Shown: positions 39,569 to 49,900 of the stretch, in pieces
Numbering within the stretch: the first letter of the stretch is position 1
Layout: each line of letters starts with the position of its first letter
Origin: Daucus carota subsp. sativus
Lineage: Eukaryota > Streptophyta > Magnoliopsida > Apiales > Apiaceae
Assembly (NCBI RefSeq): GCF_001625215.2
Contig: NC_030389.2
Location: forward strand, 40,537,454-40,601,453
DNA length: 64,000 bases
Direction of reading: 5' to 3'
Position numbers and translations under genes: made by a program
Notes under the pieces: generated by a model
What the model was told of the DNA's origin: nothing
Database searches by the model: none
The model's input: only the letters and a program-made list of their open reading frames with translations

Positions 39569-40393
39569 ATGGATGTGTATTTTGAGACCCGAATGGGGAA
39601 ACCATTTTGCATTGAAATCGGCTACTTCGATACTGTTCTTGAAATCAAAGAAAAAATCCAGAAATATCAAGGCATTCCAGTCTCTAAACAGACCCTGATT
39701 TTCAAGGGCCAGTATCTTGAAGATGGACGTGACGTGGAATATTGTGAAATTTTTCATAATTCTCGAATCCAGCTCATGTTGACACCAGACGCTACTGTGA
39801 AGCTCGAGGACTCCCCTGCAAAGACGTCGAAAATGCAGGTTCTGGTACGGATGGCCTCGTCGAAAAAACAAGTGGAGGTGGACGTGGAGGACAGTATTAT
39901 GCAGTTGAAGGAGAAAATTTTGGAAGTAGGAGGTGCGGCTCTGAACGGGAGAGATTTTTCGGTTTTTTTGCATGGGAATGAGGTGTATGAGAATAAGTTC
40001 GTACGAGACTACGAAATTAGTGATAATTCGGAGATTGATGTTTTGGTTAAGCCTTTGCAGCATAGTAGTGTGACCACACTGGCACCTGCAACATCTGGGG
40101 GCGCTAATTCTAATTCTAATTTTAATTCAAAGAAATTGAAGATTTTTGTTTCGACGCAGTGTGGCACGAATAAAATTCCGGTGGAGATCAATGCGTCTGA
40201 TATCGTGGATGAGCTGAGGAGGGAGCTCAGGAGGCTACAAGAGGTCCTTCATTTTAGTCTTCCTCCGGAGGGATATTTTTTTATTTACAAACAGAATGTG
40301 ATGGAGGATGATAGATCTTTCAGATGGCACCATGTTTGTAATGGGGACATGATCGAAATCTTCAATGGGAGTGTTACTGGTGGATCATCTTGA
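39569..40393 (+). CDS. Protein with three tandem ubiquitin-like domains
   Basis: Intronless, 274 aa, from ATG 39569. Domain 1 (about 1-75, MDVYFETRMGKPFCIEIG... then LEIKEKIQKYQGIPVSKQTL) follows the ubiquitin fold pattern closely. Domain 2 (about 90-165, MQVLVRMASSKKQVEVDVED) and domain 3 (about 188-268, KLKIFVSTQCGTNKIPVEI) are more diverged. No domain ends in the Gly-Gly needed for processing and conjugation, so this is not a polyubiquitin precursor. It is more likely an adaptor-like protein with built-in ubiquitin-like folds. A flexible Ser/Asn-rich linker precedes domain 3. Such lineage-specific multi-UBL proteins occur in plants, mostly uncharacterised. Confidence 0.88.
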   Translation: MDVYFETRMGKPFCIEIGYFDTVLEIKEKIQKYQGIPVSKQTLIFKGQYLEDGRDVEYCEIFHNSRIQLMLTPDATVKLEDSPAKTSKMQVLVRMASSKKQVEVDVEDSIMQLKEKILEVGGAALNGRDFSVFLHGNEVYENKFVRDYEISDNSEIDVLVKPLQHSSVTTLAPATSGGANSNSNFNSKKLKIFVSTQCGTNKIPVEINASDIVDELRRELRRLQEVLHFSLPPEGYFFIYKQNVMEDDRSFRWHHVCNGDMIEIFNGSVTGGSS

Positions 40394-40839
40394 GGTCATT
40401 TAAGTAGGTAATATTGGTTAGTGTTTGTTCTAGCGTACTCAGATCTTTCAGAAATAAGAGTTGGTTTGAGATCTCTGTGAAAATTAAGAATGTGACTAGT
40501 TAATTTTATTTTTTAATTTCAGTTAGATATGGTGAACTTGGTTTTTAGTTCTGTTAAATTTAAAATATTTATCGAATTTGTCTTGTTTGATGTAACATAT
40601 ATGTTCTTGTTAATGATTTTGCAAAACTCGAGTACACTATCCAAAATTTGAGTATATACTCGATCTCAATTTACATGTCCCTCTCGGTTGGACGTTAAAA
40701 ATGGATAAACCGTAAACGCCATCAGGTATGGAATGGTCCTCCTCGAGACCTCGACCCCATGAGAATTTGAGAGATTACAAGAAGTTCCAACCACCTAAAT
40801 CAGGAATTTTATCCCATGCATAAGTTAATTATATCTGCT

Positions 40840-41060
40840 TTGGTATTAGTACTTTCGAATCGTGCAGCCAATTTGAGACTGTGAACCCGGATACTCTGTA
40901 GTCGACAGCATAGCTTATATTTCATTTTGCAAGATGCTAGGAGATTTGCAGAATAATTGTTTAGGTAATTAGGATGGAATCATGGAACAGAATAAAAATA
41001 GAGAAGAGCTTGGATTTCTTTAATAGGGAGAAAGAAGAGGAAGGAGCTAGAAACTGAGAA
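40840..41060 (-). pseudogene. Relic of a second FAF gene (5' UTR and first codons)
   Basis: This minus-strand segment parallels 30655-30890, the start of the intact FAF gene. An ATG at 40911 opens MLSTTEYPGSQ, comparable with MSSTIVYQGSN, and reaches a stop after about 21 codons. The upstream part shares 'gtttaggt', 'aatagagaagag' and 'ctttgg-tattagt' blocks in the same order. The rest of the coding region is missing, so it is a truncated duplicate. Confidence 0.65.
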
Positions 41061-41505
41061 TTACAGGAATAAAACTTCAAATATTTAAAAATTAAAACTT
41101 TTACTGTGTTTTAAATTTATTCTCACTCTCTAGTGTGCATTAAACCTTCTAGTAACAGAGTGAATAATAATTAACTTAACTAAAAGTTAATCATTGGATG
41201 TAAAATTTTCAAAATTTAAAATATCCATTTACTTGAAAATCAAATATCATTTAAAAGAGTTATAAATCGTGATTGCTGTTACAAAATCGCTTCTGTTAAT
41301 AAAATCTAAGATTACTATGCATAAATAATTCAAAATTATTAATGATGTCAATAAATAATAAAATGTCATTAATATGATTACAGTTACAAAATCATAGCTA
41401 TTAATTATATGTTATTTTCTATTTTAGTATTGTTCATTACAAGGTTTCAATATTTTCCAATATTCTTATGATTAATATCCATGATCCTAGCTTTCCATGA
41501 TCATC

Positions 41506-41513
41506 TATTTATA
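41506..41513 (+). promoter_or_regulatory. Probable TATA box of the CASP-like gene
   Basis: TATTTATA, 77-84 bp upstream of the ATG, in an otherwise mixed context. Position and sequence fit a plant TATA box. Confidence 0.4.
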
Positions 41514-41589
41514 GGTTACATCCCTCATTGTTCAAGTCAGATACTCACTTACAACACATTTTATTCTGCAGTGACCATCATCTAGAATA

Positions 41590-42348
41590 ATGACACAAGA
41601 ACAAGTTTTTCCTAGTCCAGAAACAACATCATTGAGTGAAAAGCCAAAGAACCATAGGATTTTTATCATAGCTCAACTCATTCTTAGAGCTTTGGTTCCT
41701 TTGTTTACTCTAGCTGCAATCATTAGAACAATCACAAGTGCCCAAATAACTATGGTACCAGATGGTGGTAGTTTTGGTGCCCGATACTCATACTCATCTG
41801 CACTAAGGTAATCTGCTTCGTTTTCTTTATTCGAAACTAATCATGTTGCCAAAGAGATGAAAAATATGTGTTTTTGTCTTGCAGGTACATGGTAATAGCC
41901 GATATTGTAGTAGGCGTTTCTTGTTTCCTTTCGCTGATACTGGTGTTTGTGTGTTTCATATATCCAAAATGGAACATCAGAATCAAAAATTATGTCTACA
42001 TATTCTTGCATGATCTGGTAAGCACCAATACCCAGCTAGCCAATTTGGTTTAAGTGGTTTTTTTAGACCAAATAATTCTATTACTTGACGAGAAATATCA
42101 TCACATTGTCAATTTAACAGGTTTTGTTGCTCCTAATAACTTCGGCAACTTCAGCCGCAAGTTCTATTGGAATGTTAGCTCTTCATGGCGAATCAAAGAT
42201 AGGATGGGTAGCCATTTGTATCAGTTATCCAAAGTTTTGTCACAGAATCATATTGGGAGTTGTATTGTCATACATGGCTCTTTCTTGCTTGTTCATTCTC
42301 ACGATCTTGGGGCTTTTAACCATTCATCTTCCTTCCCTCTTTGAGTGA
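41590..42348 (+). CDS. CASP-like (CASPL) four-transmembrane protein
   Basis: Three exons, 41590-41807, 41885-42017 and 42121-42348, GT-AG borders, 192 aa. Four hydrophobic segments: about residues 24-46 (FIIAQLILRALVPLFTLAAI), 76-97 (VIADIVVGVSCFLSLILVFV), 118-137 (VLLLITSATSAASSIG) and 160-185 (IILGVVLSYMALSCLFILTI). The short N-terminus is cytosolic and Ser/Thr/Pro-rich. A Y-M-V-I-A-D start of TM2 and a conserved Arg in TM1 fit the CASP/CASPL (MARVEL-related) family. The CASPs proper scaffold the Casparian strip; CASPLs form plasma-membrane domains elsewhere. Exon-exon phases (2, 0) close correctly. Subgroup 1 is my best guess. Confidence 0.88.
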
Positions 42349-43534
42349 ACAATGAAGGTCCTATGAGATTTGAAATAATTTCTAGAATATATAGAAAGGC
42401 AACAATAAAATTTCCGAGTCAATGTGTAACAATTTCCTTTCTTTCTAGATGTATATACTCTATGTCATAGTTGATTTCATAGTTTTGAAAATTTAACCTA
42501 TCAATAATTTGTAATGGAGTTTCTTATCATGGAATGTTTGAGTAGTTTCTAATAATTTATGGTTTACAAAAGAGTGATGAATTTGACTCTGCAAATTGGC
42601 AATCTTTGGGTTTGAGTGTCAACTAGAAAACTCATGCAACATTTGTAATCCCCTGCAACTTGAGTCTACTCAGAGAAGACAATATAAGATATATCCAGAA
42701 GAATTGATGCCCTCACTTTTCATGCTCCAGTGTGCAGCTGAACATCTAAGACTTTCTTAATGCAGCCCAGGAATCATGTTGTTGAGATTCTTTATTGCGG
42801 GGGCCTGCGCATAAAGAACAATTATATTGAATTCTTAAAACTACGATGACTTGAGGGAAGTTTTTATGTGATATTATAGTTTTTATAAGTCTAAAAATAG
42901 ATGTAAAAAAATTCACTTGCCAAAATAACACAAACACGTGAAACCTGGTTATAAGAACAGCAAGGTGAAAGTTCATAAAGTAGCCTTCTTGTGACATCTT
43001 AGCAACAACAACAGAATTTTGATGGGGTCATGATGGTTCTGTGTCCTTGTTGAAGGTGCATCAGACCGTCGTAGTTGCAATTTGCAGCCATGAAAAAAAA
43101 GTTGCATGAAGTATTAAACTTCAGACACAAAACACATATATAAGAGTACTTCAGAATATAGTACCAGCTTAGTGATGCTCCTTTGCTCCAAGGTGTTTTT
43201 ATTTGATGAACAACATAAACTCCTTTCATGTATGCTTGATAGTGGTTTCCTGTCGATTAGCTGCAATGAGCCTGACGAATGTATATCTGGCAACATATAC
43301 TCCACAGTGTTTATGTTTATACATTTTGGAAGTCGGCTCATATTTACAAAATAGACTTCTTCATGGAATTTAAGAGCTTCACAGCATATATGTGATTCTG
43401 AAGAATGTTTATTCTGACCTTTTTTTAGAAGGGGGATAGGTATAACTGATATTGTTCTGCACCAAGCAATTCAAATTAATGATACTGACCACCATTTGTG
43501 TAGAGCTACTTTTGAATTTATGAACTTTTGACAG
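42349..43534. other. Intergenic DNA between CASP-like gene and GPI-protein pseudogene
   Basis: 3' UTR of the CASP-like gene and AT-rich spacer. Several short frames overlap each other on both strands without family similarity. Nothing is supported. Confidence 0.35.
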
Positions 43535-44210
43535 ACAATGCCCAAGCGACTCATGGAGGAAATTACAGAGCTGTTTAAGAATCAGCGGCATACAAACACA
43601 ACAGGAAACAACACAGTACCAGGAACAGAGGACTTGCCAACCTACTACACAAAGGCAAATTGAATGTCACCACTAAAATGGATGGTGCCATACTTCTTGC
43701 TTCTTTTCCCCTCTAACGACACAAATTTTTAGTATTTTGGCTTTTTTAATGATATAAAGTTAAATGTATTGGAGATTGGCTCTGATGACACTCGGACTAT
43801 TGTTATTTTAACCACGGATACTCCAACCAGGAAATTTGCTACCAGACTCTAACTTTCTAACAAAGATAAGTCCATTTCAAACACTGCAATCTCTGATGTT
43901 GGGAAGTTTCTTTCTTATTGGAGCGCATTTAGCAAGAAAAGACAACACATCCTAGTAGAGGGCCGGATAAGTAACTATAGCCAGAAATTTTAATCATCTT
44001 CCAACAGATCTACTTTTTCTGAGCATTAATGAATCAGTCAATCAGTTCGCGGGACAGCTTGCTATCACATATAAATGAACTTAAAAGCTGTTTCTGTGTG
44101 CCTCCTAATTCTGTGTTAACCAACCCAAATTAGCTGAGTTTCACACATGTTTAAAGTCTCCTGATTTCGGTTTCTCCGTTTTAAGGTAGAACTTGATCAT
44201 GATTTTTTTA
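43535..44210 (+). pseudogene. Pseudogene of the GPI-anchored protein (exon 2 plus 3' UTR)
   Basis: Collinear with 18530-19290. It begins at 'gacagacaatg-c-aagc' and continues through 'gaggaaatt-c-gagc-gtttaagaatca', the 'acagtacc-ggaac-gag' and 'aatgtcaccact' blocks and the C-terminal 'atgagtccatttcaa' region. The coding frame is broken by small deletions, frameshifts and in-frame stops, for example a TGA in 'aaattgaatgtc'. Exon 1 with the signal peptide is absent. The match continues through the source gene's 3' UTR ('agggccggata', 'aaagctgtttctgt', 'gatcatga'), so the copy came from genomic DNA or a long transcript. Confidence 0.85.
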
Positions 44211-45942
44211 AGCACACACTTGTGTAGTCTTTTTTTTTTTCTTTTCTCTTGAGTTTTCACCTCCAGTTTCTTCATGTTTCCTTAAAATGTTCTTTATTTC
44301 ATGTTATACATATACTAGGATTGTTGATTAGAATGGCCACCTATAACCTTGTTCCTTTACAACGTCTGAATCTCCGCAGAAACATTTTCTGCATTCTGAC
44401 GCCATTAACACTCACAGGCATTAAGCAGTACACAAATGCCAAATATCAGTGAACTTCACAAATAAACGTTTTACTAGCTCCGGCTATTAGACCAATCGAC
44501 AAACTCAGTAACTTAATCGAAATTCTCCACAAGTACTTCAGCACACATTTAGGCTCTCACTTTCCAAAAGTGGCTACACTTGTCCAGATAATTTACGTGT
44601 TCATTTTGGCGGATAGACTTGCAGGACACTTTCAACAGTTAACCAAGCTGCATTGCAGTTCCATGGCGTATTATTCAGTTCCTCCGAGGAACAGGTATGC
44701 GAGATCATTTCCGGAAATAGAAACCTTTAAGATTTAAGGTTATCGCCTGTTTCCCATTCGAGTTTAGGAAAGTTTCCGAGGGCAAATTTTCGATGCAGAA
44801 GTGCAGTGCCGATAGCTTATCTAGCAAGAGCCACTGAAAGTTCCCTCCAATTCTTTAATAATTTATCATACAAAATTTTAGAGAATTAAATTTTATCCCG
44901 ATAAAATTTAAAAATATATAGATATTTTTTGAAAATTTGTTTGTCGCTCGTGTGGACTCGTATAGTTGATTGTTGTGACTTGTGAGTCTTGTGACAGTGT
45001 CTTAGCTGAACGCTCCTGATTACAGATTAGAAATGCAGAAAAGTATGATGTGTAAAGAAAATAAAGGTAGCATGAATCACATTATCTATGAGGCCCATTT
45101 ACTTGATGAATCTAGTACAAATCCCTAAATGTGTTTTTCTCGCTGGGACCCATCTGTACCTAAGTTGATGTTTTTTGTTTTGTGTAATAAGGAGAATATT
45201 ACAAAGTATTAGAGTAATCATAATTGGTTAGTTGCCAATTTATCAATCACACATATTAACGTAAGAAGTTAAAAAATTCATAGATTACGCAAAGTAGTAG
45301 ACTATGTTATAATTAACAACTGATGATTATCACTTCATCATTACATATCATGTATTGTATGGATAATAATACGGTTTTTACGGTTTTTCTAGTGTGCTTA
45401 TGACATATGTTAAGCGTCAAATTTTGTAAGTTTGGGTTGGGAGATTTTGATTGTTCTTATATCGTAACAATCATACTAATCAAAATCCTTTAAACATATT
45501 AAATTTTACACTTAGCATGTGCCATTAGACAAACTCATAATAATATAACAGATACTTCCTCTATTTTGATTTGACAAGCGTTTTAAAATTCTGATCATTA
45601 TTTTCATAATAATAATTCGCAATTTTCAATACCAAACACTAGTTATCGTTCTGGTCCTATTTAATGTTTAATTTCATTTTAATTTTGATAATTATATAAT
45701 GATTGTTGTGTTGAACTACACATGACATAAAAGATGATTTTTTCGATATAAATTATAATTCATCTGAAAAATTATTTCTCGTTAATATAAAAATCTTAAC
45801 CGATTGTCAAATCAAGATAAAGGGAATAAAATATTAAAAATTTGTAATAGGTGTCATTTTTAAAAAATATTATATATCTTATATAATTTAATTATTAACA
45901 GATATAATCAAACGTATTTATTTAAATGAGTCTACTTACTTA
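44211..45942. other. Intergenic DNA, no supported gene
   Basis: AT-rich. Short frames only. No complete mobile element recognised before the Tourist element at 45943. Confidence 0.35.
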
Positions 45943-46317
45943 GAGCAAGTCCAACAATGTCCTAGTTAGAGCCCCAAATATAATATAAAATATGATGTCC
46001 TAGTGATTTAGGACATGGTTATGTAAGTTCAACTCCAACAATGTGCCTTATTTTCAATATATGTTTAATATTTTATTATTAAAGTCTTCCTTTCATCATC
46101 AAAACACAATATAAAGTAGAGAGAGAAAGAGGGTGGATATAAAATTTTATATTAAAATATTGGATAGAGCAAGGAGAGAGGTGCCCTATTAATAGGGCTT
46201 GAAGAGATTGTCCTAGTGATATAAGGCATCACTAGGACACTCTTGAATCAACATTTTTCATCAAGTGCCTTAAATTATAACTTAAGACAAGTTATAGGGC
46301 TTCTCTTGGACTTGCTC
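45943..46317. mobile_element. Tourist-like (PIF/Harbinger) MITE
   Basis: GAGCAAGTCCAACAATGTCC on the left and CTCTTGGACTTGCTC on the right, flanked by TTA on both sides. 375 bp. The interior has repeated 'gtcctagtgat' motifs in both orientations. Same family as 53096-53472. Confidence 0.85.
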
Positions 46318-46900
46318 TTACATACTTATTTCTTTTCTTCATGATGTCTACGATATAAATCCTCCTCTTAGAAAAATAATATTACATTTAATTATAATAT
46401 AATTATCATTAAAATATTTGGTTTTGGGCAATATGAGGGTAAATTTGTTAATTCCTATTATACGATTATTTCCCACATTTTTATGCGAGATAAATATGTA
46501 TTACATATATAAATAAAAATATCTCGATCACACTTATTCATCATATTATTACATTTTAAAAAATCATAAAATTTAAAATATGACGTATAATTGTTTTCTT
46601 GATATCTCATCATCAATCTTCGTATTTTCAAAAAACTTATATCAGGATTTACCGACACATATCTTCTCCATTTTTTTCCGAAATAAAGATAATTAATTCT
46701 TACATTAAATGTTAAATCAATGTGCAACAAAATGTGAAGAGAGCGAAGAATTCTAGTTTCTTAAAAACCGGAAAACCTGGAGGCACCAAAAGCTCACAAA
46801 ACCATCTCCACCAATCCCACCTTCCCCGACATATACATACACCTATACACACAAATCAATCGTACGGACACAACAAATTTAATCTCCTCTCCCTTCTCCT

Positions 46901-49900
46901 ATGGCGGTGGAGATTTCGACGCCGATGGTAGAGTTGACCGCAACGACCATCGACATTGTATTAGCACTCGCTTCCTTCATTCTCCTCCTCTTCGTCCTCG
47001 TTCTCTTCTTCTTTCTCCTCTTCTTCTTTTGTAAGCCTTGGCGTCTCTTCTCTTCTCGCTTCTTTCATCGCTCTTCCACTCGTGCAGCTCCTTCTCGCGC
47101 GATCAAGGTCCTATACTTACATCTATTTTGTATCTATACTTTGTTGCCAATCAGTTATGACATGAAACTTTTAATTGGTCCGATATGTGATTTTGATTGA
47201 TATTACTGGTTATGCCTGATGTTATTGTGTGTTTGATTTGTCGGATTAGGTTTTGTGATTGATCGAGTTTTTGAATTTTTAAGAATGGAGAACTGGCAAT
47301 TAATTATGTCAGTTAAAATGTCATAATAAATGTATGACTATACTCTGCGGATGCTATATAGAAATGATTTATTAAGAAAGTGCCACTTGTTCAGCTAATT
47401 GCTGAGTTTATTAAAGTGGCTAGATATATGTTTATTATTGGATTGTATTTAATGAGTTTTGGAATCTGTAAGAGCTAAGTGCTTACTGTGCGCAACTTTT
47501 AATTGGAATATATAATCTGTATTATCTGGAAGATCGATTTGTGATAATTGTGCAATTTTTTATGATTTGTATGTGACGTTGTAGACTTGCGGTGTGGTTT
47601 GTCAATAATATTGATTATGGTTTACTGTTTTGAAGATGTATAACTGATTTATGCCTTGTGATAGGCTGAGGATTTAGAGAGACCACTTGTATCAGAAGAT
47701 TTAGACCGTAACAGTGAGGTAGCTAGGAGTTATGACCTAGAGGGGGCATCTACTCAGATTGAAGGGCATTTTAGCTCGCCACGAACCCAAGGGCTTGCTT
47801 TTAAACACAGGCCGCCCTCACCTCAGCATTCTCACAGTATGTAATTCTATTATTCGTTGTTGTTGTTTTTGCTGTCTTGCCTTTTATTACCTAGAGTCAT
47901 GGTATATAGTACAATCTCTTAGTCATAAATGCCTGATCAGTACTGAAGCATTCTTTATTTTACACTTTTTCAGGTGACAGCTTAATTCTGGACATACCGG
48001 AAGATACTTCAGTTGGTCAGACTCTAAAGCGTCCTTCCCTGACAAACATATCTGGTGATCTGCAGAAATTAGCAGAAGATTTAAGCCATGACTCAGAGTT
48101 TGTTTCGGAAGATAAACCTAATAAGTCTGTCCCGAAATCTACTTTGGATCAAAGTAAGTCCTGCTTCCCTCACTTCTATATCAATTCGTTTTGTTTGTCA
48201 TCAAAATATATTGATATTGTAACAACTATTCATACCTAAAGGGAATAGAAGAAAATGTAGTAAATTATGCACATTGTGTGTCATCAAGTAGATATATGTG
48301 TGGTATGATATGCCTGTGTTCTGTTAATTGGTGGAAGAGGTAAACTCGTCATCATATTTTTTCTGTTAGAAGTGCAGGAAGCATTCTAATGTTGGAGGTT
48401 ATATCTGGTCCTTCACGTGGTCTCCGTTATTCCACACATTCAACAAATAAATCTGGGCTTCCGCTTACTCTTGGAAGAGTTTCTCCAAGTGCTTTGTTAC
48501 TGAAAGATTCTGAAGTTTCAGGAAAGCATGCGATGATAAACTGGAATTCAAATGTAATTTTCTTAAATGCTACACCATTTAATATAAGAATGATGTACTT
48601 TGTCTGTAGAATGACTATTTTCTTTTTAATTCTGCATATGTTTGCAGAAGTTAAAATGGGAGTTGGTTGACATGGGTAGTTTGAACGGAACGTTATTAAA
48701 CTCCCAGTCTATAAACCATGCTAATTCTGGGAGTAGAAAGTGGGGTGACCCTACTGAGCTTGCAAGTGGAGATATTTTAACTCTTGGGACTACTTCAAAG
48801 ATATTGGTAAGTGTTTCCTCGCGTTGTTTTTGCTCTTTGTGCTGAACTGAAATTTTAATGAAATGGTATATAATATTATTGCGCAAGGGGATAAAACTTT
48901 GTGGGTAGTTGGGTTGTGTGAATTATCATGTACATAAGTTCCTTGGATTTGGAATGACATTTGCTAGCTGTATTTCCTTAATATCCCAATTGTGAGAATT
49001 ACTTTTTTATCATTCAGTTGGAATCATTTTAATTCTTGTAGTACTCATAAAAGTAAATGTATATACCCTAATCTTGTTGTAGTAGAAAGCTTAAAGATCT
49101 TATTTGGGTTGAGGAGAAAACTCTATTCTTACATGCAAATGAGAAATCGTTATTGATTTAGCCACCTCCGTGGGAGTAGAGCTATTGATTCCAATGAACT
49201 TGTAATAATATGTTAAGTATGTTTACATAATATGAACACTTAAACTTTATACTTTGTCCCCACTGAATTATTTAATGTATTGAGATGTTTTTTTAAAAAT
49301 CTAATTTCAGGCTGCGCCAATAAACATTATTCTAAGTACCATAATCAGACTATGCAATTATTATTTGAATTTTGATGTTTTTGATCCAAGATTAAATTGT
49401 CTAGTGTCTATTTCATGTCCAATATCTAGTTTGCGATATGAATACTTAAGGTATCAATGTCAACTAACAGTCAGGTGGTATGGAATTTGACCTTGAAACA
49501 GTGGATGTGCTACGATAACTGATTTTGTAGTCTATTTTTACATCTTTGTCCTTGAAATTTTGCAGGTTCAGATAACATCTCAAACTGAGCAGATTCCTTT
49601 TGGAGTTGGTGTAGCATCGGATCCCATGTCTTTGCGTAGAGGAGGAAAAAAGCTGCCTATGGAAGATGTTAGCTATTACCAGTGGCCTCTTCTTGGGATT
49701 GATAAGGTGTAGTAACATATAGAACCTTTTGTCGTTGAAATATCTGTTATAAAACAAGCCTAATTTCTTTGTTGATGATAACGCAGTTTGGTCTGTTTGG
49801 CATTTGTGATGGACATGGCGGAGCAGCAGCAGCTATTTCTGCTAGCAAGTTAGTATTACATTTTCCTTTTTGGCGATTTTACTTTGGCACAATTAACAAA

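Noticed and set aside
42054..42344. Alternative plus frame over the last CASP-like exon
   Set aside because: The frame used by 42121-42348 continues the earlier exons and encodes two transmembrane segments; this one does not.
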